From positions 17,570,197 through 17,634,196 of the forward strand of contig NC_061774.1 in the NCBI RefSeq assembly GCF_022458985.1: a DNA stretch of 64,000 nt. The letters are read 5' to 3'. A program made the position numbers and the translations under genes. The DNA is from Mugil cephalus. Taxonomy: Eukaryota > Chordata > Actinopteri > Mugiliformes > Mugilidae. This document shows, piece after piece, positions 12,299 to 25,889 of this stretch. Below the pieces are notes generated by a model. The model was not told where the DNA came from. It saw nothing but the letters and a program-made list of their open reading frames with translations, and did not search any database. Each line of letters starts with the position of its first letter. Within the stretch, counting starts at the first letter, position 1.

Positions 12299-13863
12299 CA
12301 GGAAAGTGACAAAGCAACGGGTGACGGCAAAATCGTCAGCGCTGGAAATACCACACTTGATATATGTGGCTGCGATGCAGTGCGTTCACTGATGCACTTC
12401 AACGTGACACTGGGTTGACAGTGTGAGAAAGAAATCCTCACGCAAGACAAACAGGCAGAGAAACATTTAATATGGAGCATTAATCACAGAGAAACAGCCA
12501 TACGGTACTATTTTTTTCTTCCCTCCCCCTTCTCGGATCTTTCTTTTTCATAAATTTCCTTGACGTTTTCTAGACTGACAAATTAATGGAGTGTGTCTTT
12601 GGGGAAAATGAAAGCGATGCATCTCTGTCATTGTGAACTCCTCTCCTTTAATGTCCATTCAGTTAATCCACTGAGTCATTTCAGTTGTGCTTTTTTTTTT
12701 TTTTTTTTTAAGTCCACCTCAGACAATATGAAGCCATGGCAACCAGCTATTCTTCCTCGTGGCTGGTAACAAGCTTCTGCAGCTGAAATAGAGATTTGGG
12801 GTCTGAGGCCTGACCCTGTGCTCTGTCAGTTGAGGTAAAATCACTTTGACACTTCGACTTAGGATGTATGAACTTTAACCTTTATATAGATGTTGCCTCG
12901 GTCTGTTCATAAGAGGAGACTCAAACCTGAATGCAGGCTTTTGTATGTCTTATATTCTGCTTTTAGATTTGGCACAGTGTTTTGACTTGTGTTGTGAAAA
13001 TTCTAAAACTGTACCAACGACGTGCATAATCACGTTTTGATTTATTTTTCTTCTTCTTTTTCTTCTTCTTCTTTTTTTTTTAGTTCTTACTTATTGTACT
13101 TTACTGCCATGATTAAGTGATTCAGTTGTAAACTTTGTGTTTTAATTCATAGGTTGTTGCAGTGTCAGTGATGTTGGTGTTCGCACATTAACTTTGGTCC
13201 GATCCACATCTGAAGAAATTGACTTTATTTACAGATTGCACTTGCGTAACATTCATTTAATTGTCAGTAAACAGTGAAATAATCATTCTGCTGCTTGTAG
13301 GAAGTTACTCTGCATGAGGTTTTCACGTCGCGCCCAGAGCAAACGCGGATAAATTAAACACGCATTCAATTTTGGCTGACTCACAATCATAAATACATAT
13401 TTCATTCATACACTGACATAATGCAGTACTCTTGTTCTTTTTCTGTAGCGTCTGCTGCGACAGAAATTTGCGTTGTGTGTTTAAGTTATACTAAAGTTTA
13501 ATTCAAGGAAAACCAAACAGTTTTTAAACAGTTGCTTAATATGTTAAATAAATTAAATAAAGTGATTTAAATGTACAACACAGAACTGTTTTGTTTGCTT
13601 TTCTGTTGATATGATGTTTTGATTATTTTGAGTTATTTAAAGCAAGATGAGATTGATTCAACTTTTGTTTTCAAAGTCACAGCCAGCAGGAAATGAACTT
13701 CTTTTACTTTGGATACTGGACACAAGCACTTGCCTTTCGACTAATGGACAAACAAAACAGACTAAATTCCATGAGACGATATCATAATTGTCATAAAATC
13801 ATTTTCATAAAAAAGTTTTGATTTGGTTAGTGTGATTAGAGAAAGGCTGCATGTGTATTTTCA
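12299..13863. other. Convergent 3' ends of gprin1 (+) and cdhr2 (-)
   Basis: A/T-rich with no coding exon. Plus-strand AATAAA at 13547-13552 and again near 13556 could end gprin1. On the minus strand, TTTATT (AATAAA reversed) at 13224-13229 could end cdhr2, in which case the two 3'UTRs would overlap. Homopolymer T runs occur near 12690 and 13070. Confidence 0.5.
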
Positions 13864-16800
13864 TCACAGATCTGTATTTTTAAATGAAGGGTTGTTAAAT
13901 CCCACGTCAGGTGTGTTTATGCTGTTCTTCTTCGGGTAATTCTGGTCCAGTGCTTCATCCAGAGGGTCAATGTACTTCGGAGTTCTGCTGGTTCCACCCT
14001 GGTGTGGAGCAGTTTTAAAATTAGACCACGTTCTAATATTCATAAGAACAAGACAAAAAGGATTTTAAAATGTGAACTCACCGGGATACGTTTTGTGTTC
14101 ATTCCAGGAGCAACTACGTCATAGTTGTAGTCCAGGGAGTTGAGACTTAAAAAACAAAAAAAAATAAGAGTCATCTCCATATCCACAAACATGATCCTTT
14201 GATTTCAGACTAGGGTTTTTATTTAAACAATCACATGACACTGATGGAAACACAACGTCAGCACTCTTTCAACCGCATGCTGTAGTTAGCACACACACTG
14301 TGACAAAATATTAACCTGGAAATCGTCCCAGTTTATTAACCACAGAGCGGCTAGCAACGTTATGTGCGACGACAAAAATGTGCTAACATCAAGGTAGTCA
14401 TGGAGAGGCTTCTTTTACCTCATTTTGTCCACATCTGAATCCTCGTAGATCACGGCTGTGTCAATGTTGAGGTTGAGTACGGGATTGGCACTGTTACAGA
14501 GTAAGACACACAGTTAAAATTGACATTTTTTTTGTGATTTGATCATTCATTTATCTCTCTTTGCTGTTGTCTCCTCACCCCTCCATGGTGTACTTGTTGG
14601 TTCCAGGCACCACAGCGCCAACATTTTGGCTCTCAGTATTCATCATGGTTGCAGACTTCATGGCTTGTGCTGCTTTCAGCTTCCTCTTGAACCTGTAGTG
14701 TGAAATGAGCCGATTAGTCAACGGACTCTGTACCTACTTAGTAGATGTTTCAGATGTACTTTGAAAGTGTGTTTTACAGTTAACCATGAAGTCCCTTACG
14801 TTCTGCGAGTGCACATCAGTGAAGTAGTGAGGATAATCAGCACGATGATGAGACCTCCCAATGCCCCCAGCAGGATGTACTTCAAGACGTCATCCTCCGG
14901 CTCATCCACCGGAGAATTCCCCTGAAAAAGGGGTAACAAGTATATCCGTAAGTTCTCCTTGTTGATTTTAGTTCAAACGCATCTCGCGGGAAACTTAGCA
15001 TCCTCTGTGTTAGTCAGCAGATCTTAGAATTAGTGCAAAAGACCCGTTTCCCATACCTGCCCCAGTGCGGTCAATAAACAATAAACTCTATGGGGACCAA
15101 ACAACCCAAAAAGCCTCAGATTCAGCTTTTCACGGAAAGGACAATATCCTGGCCTTTAGCTAGCTTGAGGCTTTGAACTATTGGAGGAGCTCACTCGTAC
15201 ACTCAAAAATACTTTTAAAGTACGACTTCATCGATTTACTTAACGCTGCAGTTAAATTTTCTAGTCACAGACATCGAGTTAACTTCATGCATAGTGCAAC
15301 ACTGACACTGGTGCTAAGAGTATATAATTATTCACTTTTAGGAAATTTTACGATAAATAAATAAAAATCTAAAATGTAAATCCTCCTTACGATGTACTTG
15401 AGGCCGAGGTTAATCAGCTCAGGGTAATGGTCCGGATGAGAAAGCATCCTCTCCACTTCACTATAGGTGAGAGCTGTCCCGTTGGGGTAGACAAAATATA
15501 CCTCTAAGATGGTGATCTGTGAATCTCTGAGGGGAAAAAAAAAAACACTCTTTCAAAATCAGCAATTTCAGACCTTTCATCTTGTGTTTAATTATCAATT
15601 TACAGCAACACAGTTCACTAAACAATACAATTTTAGTTACAGGTGCACTGGCTCCACCTAGTGAACAAAAATAGTCTGTGTATGAAAAGGAACGGATCAT
15701 TTTGCAGCCAGTGAACTGTGAGCTGTATTCTCTGTAGGTGCTCTAAAATTAGAGGCGATGTGAAACGGAACTTGCCTGGATGCTTGAGCGTCAGACTTAG
15801 ACCTGATTGCAACGACTTCAACAGAAGCCTTGGTGGCAGAAGTGAGTGCCCTTTAAAAGTCAAAGATGAGAAAAGGGGTAGGTTAGTGATAATCAGCCAA
15901 ATAAATGAAGTGAATAAAAAAGCAGCGACAAACGCACCTGATGATGTTATCGAGGTCTTGTTCAACCTCAGCCTCCGTGGATGAAAACTGGAGTTCGACT
16001 TTATAGGTTAAGTCAACTGTGAAAATCTGCAAAATGAAAAGAAGTATTAGCATCTGTAACACAGGATGGCAGGATGGTGCTTCGCAGTGAGTCAAGAATG
16101 TAAATCCAGCAATATCAGACACTCACATCCAGTACGATGTTGGAGGAGAGGCCGCCCTTATCAGTGGCAGTCACTGTTACCAAATACTTCCCTTTTAGTG
16201 TCATATCAAGGCCTTCATTGGTTCTGTGGAAAGTGGAAAGTAGTTATGGGCAGAATAAGAGAATGTGTTCCTGCGAACAGACATTGTTGACATAGCTTCA
16301 ACAAGGTCTTAGTAACACTCCTTAAAGATCAACATTGACATGAGAACAACGTAACGTTGCTGCAGATTAATTGCCTCCGCATCTCATTTCTCCATTCTTC
16401 TGTTCCACCGTATCCCAAAGGTCCTCTATCGGCTACGAAGGCTTTTTGACTACAGGCAAGTTATTGTCATGTTCAAGAAAGAAATCTGAGATGATTTTAG
16501 TTTCGTGACATGACGTATGTGCCAAGAAAATGTCACCCACACCTTCACACCGCCACCAGCAGCCCTAACCTATCCTCTGAATGTCGCAGCAGAAGCAGAG
16601 ACTCATCAGCCCATGTTCTTGTGATATTCTGCTGGTGTTTAGTGAGTCCTTGCAAACTGTGGCCTTAGTTTCCTTCTTAGGCAACATGACCGGCACCTGT
16701 TGTGGTCTTTTGCCGCTGTGGCCAAACACCTTCAAGGATCTCGTGCATTAGGATATCCTCCTGTGCTTTAAAGATCTTTCTCTGTAAACCCTAGAGATGG

Positions 16801-19800
16801 CTGTGCGTGAAAATCTCAGTAGATGAACATTTTCTGAAACCCTGCCTCGTTTAATGTCGCTTAAATCACCTTCCTTCTTCTCTCTGTTGCTCAGTTTGAA
16901 CTTCAGCAGATCGCCTTGACCATATCTACATGCCTTAATAAAGCACGTGGGTATATTGGGTCACGTTCCAGTCGTTTGAAGACTCTTTATGGTTGTTTTT
17001 GAGTTTGCATTGGTAACTTATTTAGTCATCTCAGTGCCAGTCGAAATATGATTTCATCAGCAAACACCAAATCTTGTAAAAATTCAAACACACGGCTAGA
17101 GGAGAGCGAGATATGGCTGTAATAGATGAAAATGTACTCACTGGATAATCCCAACATAAATGTCATTTTGCTGTGTGGTCACAGCTTCAAACAGCGTCCT
17201 CATGTTAGTCGTTTGATTGTTTGTGTGGTGGAACTGGACTCCCGTTACTTTAAATTCGATCTGCTTGTTTTCTCCAGTGTCACGATCTGTAGCCTGAGAG
17301 CAGGGAGAGATGTGAGCAAGAATTCGTAAAGACGTCAAGTCTGTCGTTTTTCAGAGTACTTACAGTGACTCCTGCAACCGATGTCCCTTTGTTTGCACTT
17401 TCTGACACCACGACTAAAGGACAAAGAAGAGAATTAGTGTTAGATTCACATAGTGACAAATCAAGTACCTCTTCAAGTGTCTCTTCTAATCTTTGCTATA
17501 AATCATAGATAATTTAAAGGAGACGTGACTGAAACTGTACTAAGAAGTAACTAAAATAGAGTGAAAATGTCTTGTTGTCAAACAACAATCAAACACAGAG
17601 CCGTTGGTGCATGTGTTCAAGACAATCAGCAGCTTTCATAAAGCGAGCTTGTATTGCGATACCTACCCTGAACTTCTTAAATGTTGTTCTTGACAAATAA
17701 CCCCATATAATAATAATAATTTAAAAAAAAACGTGCATATAAATCCACTCTGGAAACTCACAGAAACTAAATTTAAAAATAAAATTAAAATAAAAACTGA
17801 TGAAAAATAAAAATAAATATAATAGCTCTGGTTTGTGCACAAACAACAGTGTTTACATGGCTTCAAAGAAAGTGCTTCTTTGGATAAAAGTTACAGTCAT
17901 TCATTATCAGATATATACTCACCAAACACAGCGTCTGAGGGGAGGAATTCTGGAGCGTTGTCATTGATGTCTTCAATGTTGATGACCATTTCTCCTGAAA
18001 TAGACCAAAGAGCAGTGAACCACCTTTTGTACCACTTGTGTGACTTCAGGCTTCTATTGTGCTTCTACACAGTGACCTCTGCTTTCATTATGTAAAAACT
18101 ACACAGTGCCTACCTGTTGAGACGCTATAGTTCTCTCCTTTCTCCGTGTACATGTCCACCACCTGAGCCTCGACCACTCCCTGAGTACACTGCTCATAAT
18201 CAATCTTGTCCTCCGGGTTGACCCTAACCTCTCCTGATGGATCGAGGATAAACCAGTTGCAGGGTTCCAGGACATCGTTACATTTGCATTTGATTGATTT
18301 CAGCTCGTAGACCAGGGAATGGTTCCCGTCCTTGTCGATCGCTGTAAAATTCCCAATGCCCTCGCTAATGGTGGTGTTCTCCTTCACTGTCACGGGCGCT
18401 ACTGGCGTGAACTCAGGCCTCTCGTCATTCACATCCTCCACTAACACCTCCACTGCCACTACAGCAGTCCTCTGCCCCAGATCTGTTGCCTCGACCTTAA
18501 GGTTGTACTGTGTGCGAGCGCTCTCATAGTTCAGCTCAATGTCTGGGTCCACAGTGATGTTTCCCATGTAACCCCTTCCCGAGGGAAAGGTTCGAATGAT
18601 AAAGCTCCCGAAGCTTCCATCAATGATGCTGAAAGAAATGCGGTTGAAGTCCATCGTTTGGTCAGAATCCTCAGCATAGACAGAGCCCACAAACGCGCCT
18701 GATTGGATAAAAAAAGTAAAAAGTTATAACTTTGACACATAGTTACAGACAGGTAAAATTTTTGCAAGATGACAAACTCACCTATTTCGCCTTCTTTAAC
18801 ATGAAACGTATAAGAGGGGGGTTCGAAATACGGTGTGTTGTCATTGATATCCTGGGTCCCAACAAAAATAAAAATACATCAGTTGTCATCATCCTCAACA
18901 TGAGCTGAAAGAAAATTTGTGATAATTTGCTGCAAGACCTACATCTATATTTATGATAACTGGAACCGTGGCGGACAGCTGGGGACTGCCCTGGTCAGTG
19001 GCTGTCACGTTGATCTGGATCCTTCCGTTGAGATCTGGATCCAGGGACTCACGATCTAGTTCACCGCTGCTTCTTAACACGCCGGTGCTGGCGTCGATGG
19101 TGAAGTTGTCACTGTAGTTGCTTGGCGCGATTCCATACACAATTTGGCTGTTTACTGTGTTGGGTTCATCAACATCAGTTGCCTGTCCAAAGCAGAAACA
19201 TTAGACAATTTCTTACTAGGTACTGATGTTAGCTTTCTCGTCACATCACATGTGAAGCATCTGCACAAATGAAACATACACGAAGAGATTTGGTTAGATT
19301 TGTTCCTCTGATTAAGTCCCCCACGACAATTCCAATTCATATTAGTTTTAACCATTAAGCCACTGGACTTCAGTCAGCTATACAGCTTTTGTTATGTTAG
19401 AGGTGCATTGTCATATTCTTACATCATTTCAAAGCAACACTGTAGGCTTAGCATTGTAAATCTTTGGCAGAGTATGCACCAATTGCATTGAATCCCTAAT
19501 GTAGGAATCAGCAGCTTTTAGCAGGGGAAACGCACCCCTCAGTCCTCTTCACTTGTCACTGAAAGCAGCCTCATTAGTTCAGCTGTGAGTTATTAACACG
19601 TTATGTTATTCTGCTGTGATAGGTCTGTTACATGTGGGGGGTTGCTGAGATATTAACCTTTAGCTAGTAAAGGAACGTAGTCAGTGCTGTGTGCAGGGAC
19701 ACTGACATGTGCTATAGACCCAGTATTAACTACATCCCTGTCCTGGAGCAAAGTGACATGTGCTTTTTCACCAGTGATACAAAGCATCAAGAAATCCAGA

Positions 19801-22800
19801 ATACCGCACCAACACCTGCAGTATGAACATGACCTGACATGAACTGCATACTGTTCTCACAATGTTCACACGTACCTCTATCTTAACCTCAAGTTGTTGT
19901 CCCTCTTGAACAAACTCCAGATAAGATTCTCTGTTGAAGACTGGGGGATTGTCATTGATGTCCGTGACAGTGATCTCCAGTACCGTGGTGCCGGGCTTGC
20001 CATCAGTGTCCGTGACCTGAAGTGTTGCTGAATACGCAGATCTGACCTCGCGGTCCAGCAGGGATCCGTTTTTCACGTAAACTACGCCTGTATTTGGATT
20101 CACGTCAAAATACGGCAGTCTGAAACACAGAGAGTCAAGTGGAGTTGAGTAAAAAAAAATTGCAAAGTCAAATATTAAGGAGGACAGGCATGCTGGCTCA
20201 AGTGTAGACATACATGCTGTCCGGAAGAAGCTTGTATTTGAGTTTGCCTTGGTCCATTGTGTCGGGATCTACTGCCTGGGAAAAGAGACAAAAACAAGGT
20301 GAGCTTCTCTTTCAAGACTTTCTTAAATGTTTGATCAGACTGTTTCCATTTATTATGGACTCACAGTAATTGTTTCCAACGCTGTGTTTGCAGGAGATTG
20401 CTCAGGCACGTCCAACTTGTATGTGGGCTGAGGGAAAGTGGGACTGTTGTCATTGGCGTCCCTTATGTTTATAGTGACTGTCGCAGTTGACCGGAACGTG
20501 GCCTCTTCTTCATCTGTGGCGATCACCTGTTCCATGACACATGCACAGGAGGACACACCAGGTTCAAAGAAAATCACTAATATGAAAAATAAATAAATGA
20601 CGCCTAATACTATTTTAAAAGGCACCTGTTTAAATCTTTCCTACCTGTAGAACCATTTGCTGTTTTTGTTCAAAATCCAGTGCTTGGGGCTGTTTGACGA
20701 GCAGCTCAACAGTGCTTTCTGACATGACCGATGAAGGCTCCACAGAAAACACGTCCTTGTCTGTTCCCTCCAGCGTGAGTCGGATGCGTGAGGCCTGGAA
20801 CATCCCAGAACAACTTTTCATGCTTGATCATTTGTATTTATCAAAGCATTTTCTTTTCAGTCGAAAAACATCTCTCTTACCTTATCCGCATCCTTAACCG
20901 TCATGTTAAAGGAAACAGACCCCAGGGAGTGCTCTAAGACCTCTCCTGTGAACTGACTTGCGCTCACACAGCCCGTTTCACATCTGTAAAACTCCGGCCT
21001 GTTGTCATTGATGTCTTGGATGTGGATCTGTACGTCTGCTGTGGTGCTGGCAAAGATCCCATGGATGTTTGACTGAGACTCTGTGGCCTGACAGAGAACA
21101 GAATACAATTGTTATACAGTCTCAAAAATTATATTCTCAATTGAATAACTTCTTATTATAAATTGAGAAGTCTGTCAACATTTTTTCATCCAAATGGTTT
21201 TGAGGGTACCTCTAATTTGTGATAGGCCCTATGTAATTATGTTATCTAGGTTATATTCCCCCACTCCACAGTGGTTTTGTCCTAAATGTTGACATATATC
21301 CTGTTTTCTCCCCACATAGTCATAGTTGTTTAATGTGCTCAAAATGAGTCAGACACATAATTGAGGGAATTCATGAATTATTTTATCTATTTTCTCTTAA
21401 ACAGGTCCTTCAAGGCAAATGAAAGTTGACTTGACCTCTCTACAGTTTGAAAATTGCAGTTGTGTAATTGTCCCACCTATTTTATTCAGAACACGTTGGG
21501 AGGTAAATTGTATGGACTTGGTACAGCCCCATATCCCAGAGTGCATTTTATGGGCGTCATCAAGTAGACTGCTGTCCAAATTACAGAAGAACCGTCCTCC
21601 AGAGTCCGTACTTTAGAATCAACCGCGTCAAGTCCAAACTACCAAGAACACAGGTCAGTGTGGGGACTGATAAAGGCCTATAGTGTGGTGGCATTAGTGA
21701 GACTCTTCTAATTTTACCCTTTGGAAAATGCTGTCTCATTGCTCTAAACCAAGATAGGATAATATTGACAATAAGATGATAAGACAAAGCAGACAAAGCA
21801 CACACATAGAGGAAAACTGAAAAATGTACCTTCACAGTCAGTGTTACAGTATCGCCAACAGCTTCTCTGTCAATGGCCGAGGATACTAATATGGTGCCAT
21901 CATCTGGTCTGATTTTAAACAGGCCACTTGCTGAGGAATCTTTGAAAAAAACATCGTGAAAACACACACACATCAAATCTTACTTTCTAGTTCACAAAAA
22001 AACACATATTGTATGCACTTGAGTGTCTGCTGCTCACTTTGAATGCTATAGGCCACTCTATCGTTCACGCCTGTGTCCTGGTCTAGAGCAATCACTTTAA
22101 GCACAGACAAGTCCTGGCAAAAGACAAAAAGAAATTTTTTAAACAAGAAACATTTCTCAGCTCAGAGTCCATTGCCTGTAGATTTGTCTCATCATTGCTG
22201 ACTTCTCACACCATAATGGTATATTTCCATAAAGTATCACATGTTGATAGTGAAACATTTCATATTTCATTCAATTTTTATAGTCAGATTTAGCAGAATC
22301 CAGTTCATCATCACTCACCACAGCGGCATTTTCTTTAACGCTGCCTATGTATGGAAGGCCAATGAACCGTGGGTCAAGGTCTGGGACGTCCACCACATTA
22401 ATGAAGGAATACACACTGCTCGACAAGTACTTTGTTTCAGCAAAATAACACTTTCCTCCACCATCCTGTCACGAGACACATAAAGACACTTTTTGGTTTT
22501 CATGGCTATAATATTAATTTTACTGGAACGCGTTATGAATTACTACATAATAATAAATAAATAATAAATAAATAAATAATTGAATTTAACTAAATTGACG
22601 AATCAGTCCTGACAGCAGCGGTCGACACTCAAGTAAACATTAATAGTGTACATGAATAAAGATACTTTCATAATATGATAAAACAGTAACAAACAGTAAC
22701 AATTTTAACAAACACCACTTTTATTGAGGCGTATTTGCAAACATGGATGCGGCTGTCAAAGGCATCTTGAAGTTTTAAATGATGCTTTGATGGCACTGTA

Positions 22801-24055
22801 TCAATATGGACGAAACATTTCATACCTTGCAATATTATACTTACAGTTGCATTAATCTTCAGTCGATAAAAAGAGCTCAGTGAAGTGTAATTCAGGCTTT
22901 GAATTAATGTGACATGACCGGTTGTGGCTGAGATGGCAAACAGGCCAGCTCCTTCAGCTGGAGTTACCTAGAATAACCATGTAAATGACGCTTTGCAGTT
23001 TATGGAAAATAAAAATATAATAGTAGTATAAGATTTAAAAAGGACGCTTACTTCATCGATCTTATATGTGACAGCCGCAGCACTTGAAGTGTCGCCATCA
23101 TTGGCTTGCACTGTGAACAGAGTTGTACCTATAGCTGTGTTCTGTTAAAAGCCAAAGAGAGGATAACCAGAAATTAAAACTTTAATTGCCCTAATGTGTA
23201 CATCAAGATGGACTGGCAAATTGATGTAAATGAAATTGACACAACATACTGTATGTTGACATGTTGAGGTAGAAAAACTGATAAAAATGTGTCTGACTTA
23301 CTTCTGGGACATCTTTGTCATAACTGGACTTAACAAATGTTGGTGTATTGTCATTGGCATCTCCTATTATTAAAGTAAGAGTGCCTTGTATCTGAAAGAC
23401 ATGATGGACTGAATGAATATGAGGAGCAAACTTATACATACAACATAGATAATGACCAGAACTATGTCACTTACATCGTTGAGCCCATCAGAGACATCGA
23501 CTCCAAGTGACATTAAAGGAAATTGCTAGAAAATAAATTGATAAAACACTTAATAGATAACCCAAAATTAAGTTGTTTAAAATGTCAGGTTCTTTACTGA
23601 ACACATTATACCTCTCTGTTTAGTTCCCTTGCGACCGTTACAGCCCCAGTGTTCCTGTTAACTGTGAAGAACTCTTTATTGCCGTTAGTTAGTGTGAACG
23701 TCATGGAATCACCATCAGGATCGCTTGCTTGTATTATAAAGGCAACAGTACCTACAAAAACAACACAAATGGAACACATTAAAACATGTGTTGTATGCAG
23801 AAATGAACTAAAAACAATTTTAAATATTTCAGTGCTTCACATTCCTAATATACGTACCAACAGGAGTGTCTTCACACACTTCGTAAAGAACGTGAGTTAT
23901 TGTGGGACTGGAATTTGCTGTGGAAACACACAGTTTTTCAGTATTAAATACTGATGTGAACACACAAATGAAAGAAACGGGAAATGTTCTGAATACGCAC
24001 CATTAGCTAAGCTGATAACACACAACAGTAGTATACTTCCTGTGATCGCCTCCAT
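13864..24055 (-). CDS. cdhr2: Cadherin-related family member 2 (protocadherin-24)
   Basis: Thirty coding exons join in phase to 1279 residues (human about 1310). Exons, gene order: 24055-24001, 23917-23858, 23751-23612, 23525-23475, 23391-23302, 23141-23052, 22967-22845, 22465-22319, 22113-22038, 21939-21830, 21087-20881, 20794-20645, 20526-20365, 20275-20214, 20119-19876, 19182-18943, 18851-18782, 18698-18114, 17994-17923, 17413-17364, 17293-17142, 16223-16127, 16026-15938, 15850-15776, 15526-15391, 14921-14800, 14692-14579, 14490-14419, 14145-14082, 13998-13864. Signal peptide MEAITGSILLLCVISLANA; calcium linkers (DANDNTPTF, DINDNRPEF, DANDNSPTF, DINDNPPVF, DINDNTPYF, DVNDERPEF, DINDNAPEF and one degenerate) imply nine cadherin repeats; then a juxtamembrane domain, a helix about 1126-1148 (YILLGALGGLIIVLIILTTS), and a tail of about 130 residues ending NTDL, a class I PDZ ligand. 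In mammals it builds intermicrovillar adhesion links with CDHR5 and USH1C. The donor at 15774-15775 is GC, not GT. Confidence 0.95.
15774..15775 (-). other. cdhr2: Non-canonical GC splice donor in cdhr2
   Basis: On the minus strand the exon/intron border reads CAG then GCAAGT. Only this cut keeps the frame, giving ...QASRDSQITILEVYF. The nearby GT two bases downstream would shift frame. GC-AG introns normally have exactly this strong context. Confidence 0.85.
16385..16965 (-). mobile_element. Decayed Tc1-like transposase in a cdhr2 intron (sense to the host gene)
   Basis: The 903-base intron 16224-17126 is largely a transposon fossil. Reversed, the stretch near 16400-16430 reads like the PIEHLWD motif of Tc1-like transposases (about PIEDLWDTVE). 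The stretches near 16780-16830 (CTGTAAACCCTAGAGATGG...) and 16890-16935 (TTGAACTTCAGCAGATCG...) match a teleost Tc1-family transposon as I remember it. Internal deletions and stops make it non-functional. Confidence 0.6.
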
Positions 24056-24459
24056 GTCTGAAAATGAAGACACAGGAAATGACAATTTATATGTGATAAA
24101 TTGTTCAATGCAGTTTAATTCAATACAGTTGTTTATATTTTGTCAGCAACAATCTAAATTTTGCCAAGAAGCTTTACAGAACCCAAAGCCCAAAATCCCC
24201 AGAGCAAGCACTGAGACGATGGTGGAAAGGATATTTTTAATTTTAAGAAACTTTTAGCAGAACTAAGCTCATATGAGTGTAAGGCATCTGCTTAAGTGTA
24301 CATGGAGCATATACTGTATGATACAAACAGGAATAAATTATATTTGGTGACATATGGCACAAGGGAGGTTGATAGTGGATAAGAAGAGCTAGCTTTGCAA
24401 GACATCATAGTTTAGTGGGTAATGCATATGTTTGTAGTATAATATGTCTATATATAGTA

Positions 24460-24491
<32 letters not shown>

Positions 24492-24526
24492 GATAATATA
24501 TATTATAATAATAGTATAATATATAT

Positions 24527-24571
<45 letters not shown>

Positions 24572-25795
24572 CACACACACACACAGTTATATGTGTATGC
24601 ATATAAAGATACATATATAGGTTTCCTAACCAGAGTTGGTTGACATCCAGGCAGGAAGAGATAGCTTTGAGCCAAGAAGCGGCCAACAAGCCTATAAACC
24701 AACAGCTCTCACTAACGAACAGCAAACATGGCAGCTCATCTGAGACTGTATCGAACCAGTGTTTAAAGCTAAATTTCGACATCAGTAAGCTAGCAAGCCT
24801 ACGTTTAGACGGTATACCTTTTGCAGTCTTCAAAATATTAGCTTAGCGTGTTAGCATTAGATAATTAGCACTGACATACAGTTGGTATTGAAAATTGTGC
24901 ACAATGTACTTTGGACAACATAACTCAGCCACTATATCTCTTTAATCTCTTTGATGGTGCGTATGACACATGATGTAGTACACAATAAAATGTGTCTGTT
25001 ACATAATGATAAGGGTAGGAAAGCAGGTCTCCTAAATTTTGGTTTAACGTTTAACAGCTAAGCAATATGCCGTTCCTAAATTAGTGACAGCAGCTAGTGA
25101 GGACACCTGTAAAGTTTCATTTACAGCGAGTGGAAAGCAGAAATTCTCACACGGCTTAATACTTCCCTCTAAGGCAGATAATGAATATGACTATAAAGAC
25201 AATTTTGGCGGTTTCCTTTATATTCACAAAAGGACTCTGAATCTCTCACTTTCTTAACTCCTTATCATGTTAAAGTTACATGAAATCAGTTTTTAAAGAC
25301 AAACAAATTAAGTTGGTTTGACAGTCTCACAGTCTGATTTTACAGACACTAATGTAAACTTATATATATATATATATAGTCCACTTTAAGAATTCAAGTT
25401 GCATAGAGTTTATATTAGTTGTATGAAAGGTTTCTTCTTGCTTTATTGGGTAACGCCATTTGTTGCAAGTTGGGCTGAAGACCAAAGAAAGTCAGAATCT
25501 TGTCTCAGGTTTACGTTTTGATGAGAATTATGATTAAACACATCCGTTAGAATTGATCATTTTTTTTTTTTTTTTCTGTAACACATGAAAACACAAACAT
25601 AGGCTATGGCTGTATATGTAGTTATAGTCATACAGCGCTAGGAACCAAATTAGCGTGAAGAGAATGACATATTGTATCTTGCGAAGCGTTGCAGTCACCA
25701 GACTATATATACGGACACTAAAATTATTACGCTAATATTAAAAACGCTAATATTAAAAAGATAAATATAATTCAAAATGCAGCAGCCAGACTTAC
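24056..25795 (-). other. cdhr2: First intron of cdhr2
   Basis: An intron between the probable non-coding leader exon and the exon with the ATG (acceptor CAG just before 24058 on the minus strand). It holds a compound microsatellite and a T-rich run near 25560. No coding signal seen. Confidence 0.55.
24449..24586. repeat. Compound microsatellite (AT)n-(TAGA)n-(CA)n
   Basis: An AT run (about 24465-24490), a TAGA run of about eleven units (about 24528-24571), then a CA run to 24584. It creates long open frames of Ile/Tyr/Ser repeats that are not genes. Confidence 0.9.
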
Positions 25796-25885
25796 CGAAC
25801 GACATTCACGGGGTATTCTGCCTTACTGATGTCTGGTGGAGACCTTTGGCTCTTGTCTCTCCTGGTGATTATCGTCCCAAAGCTG
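25796..25885 (-). other. cdhr2: Probable 5' non-coding exon of cdhr2
   Basis: Reversed, 25796 upward ends ...GAATGTCGTTCG followed by GTAAGT, a strong donor, and has no start codon. The acceptor directly before the cdhr2 ATG requires such an upstream exon. The 5' limit is approximate. Confidence 0.5.
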
Positions 25886-25889
25886 TAAA

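Noticed and set aside
15774..15776. Using the ordinary GT two bases downstream as the cdhr2 donor
   Set aside because: It shifts frame and loses the clear ITILEVYFVYPNGT reading of the next exon.
21397..21616. Open frames in a 740-base cdhr2 intron
   Set aside because: Not in phase with flanking exons, no cadherin motif, and adjacent exons join cleanly without them.
24527..24572. Regular short repeats that might suggest a CRISPR array
   Set aside because: Simple TAGA tetranucleotide run without spacers, in a vertebrate intron.
24405..24833. 142-codon minus-strand open frame
   Set aside because: Made of microsatellite (Ile/Tyr/Ser repeats); no protein family.
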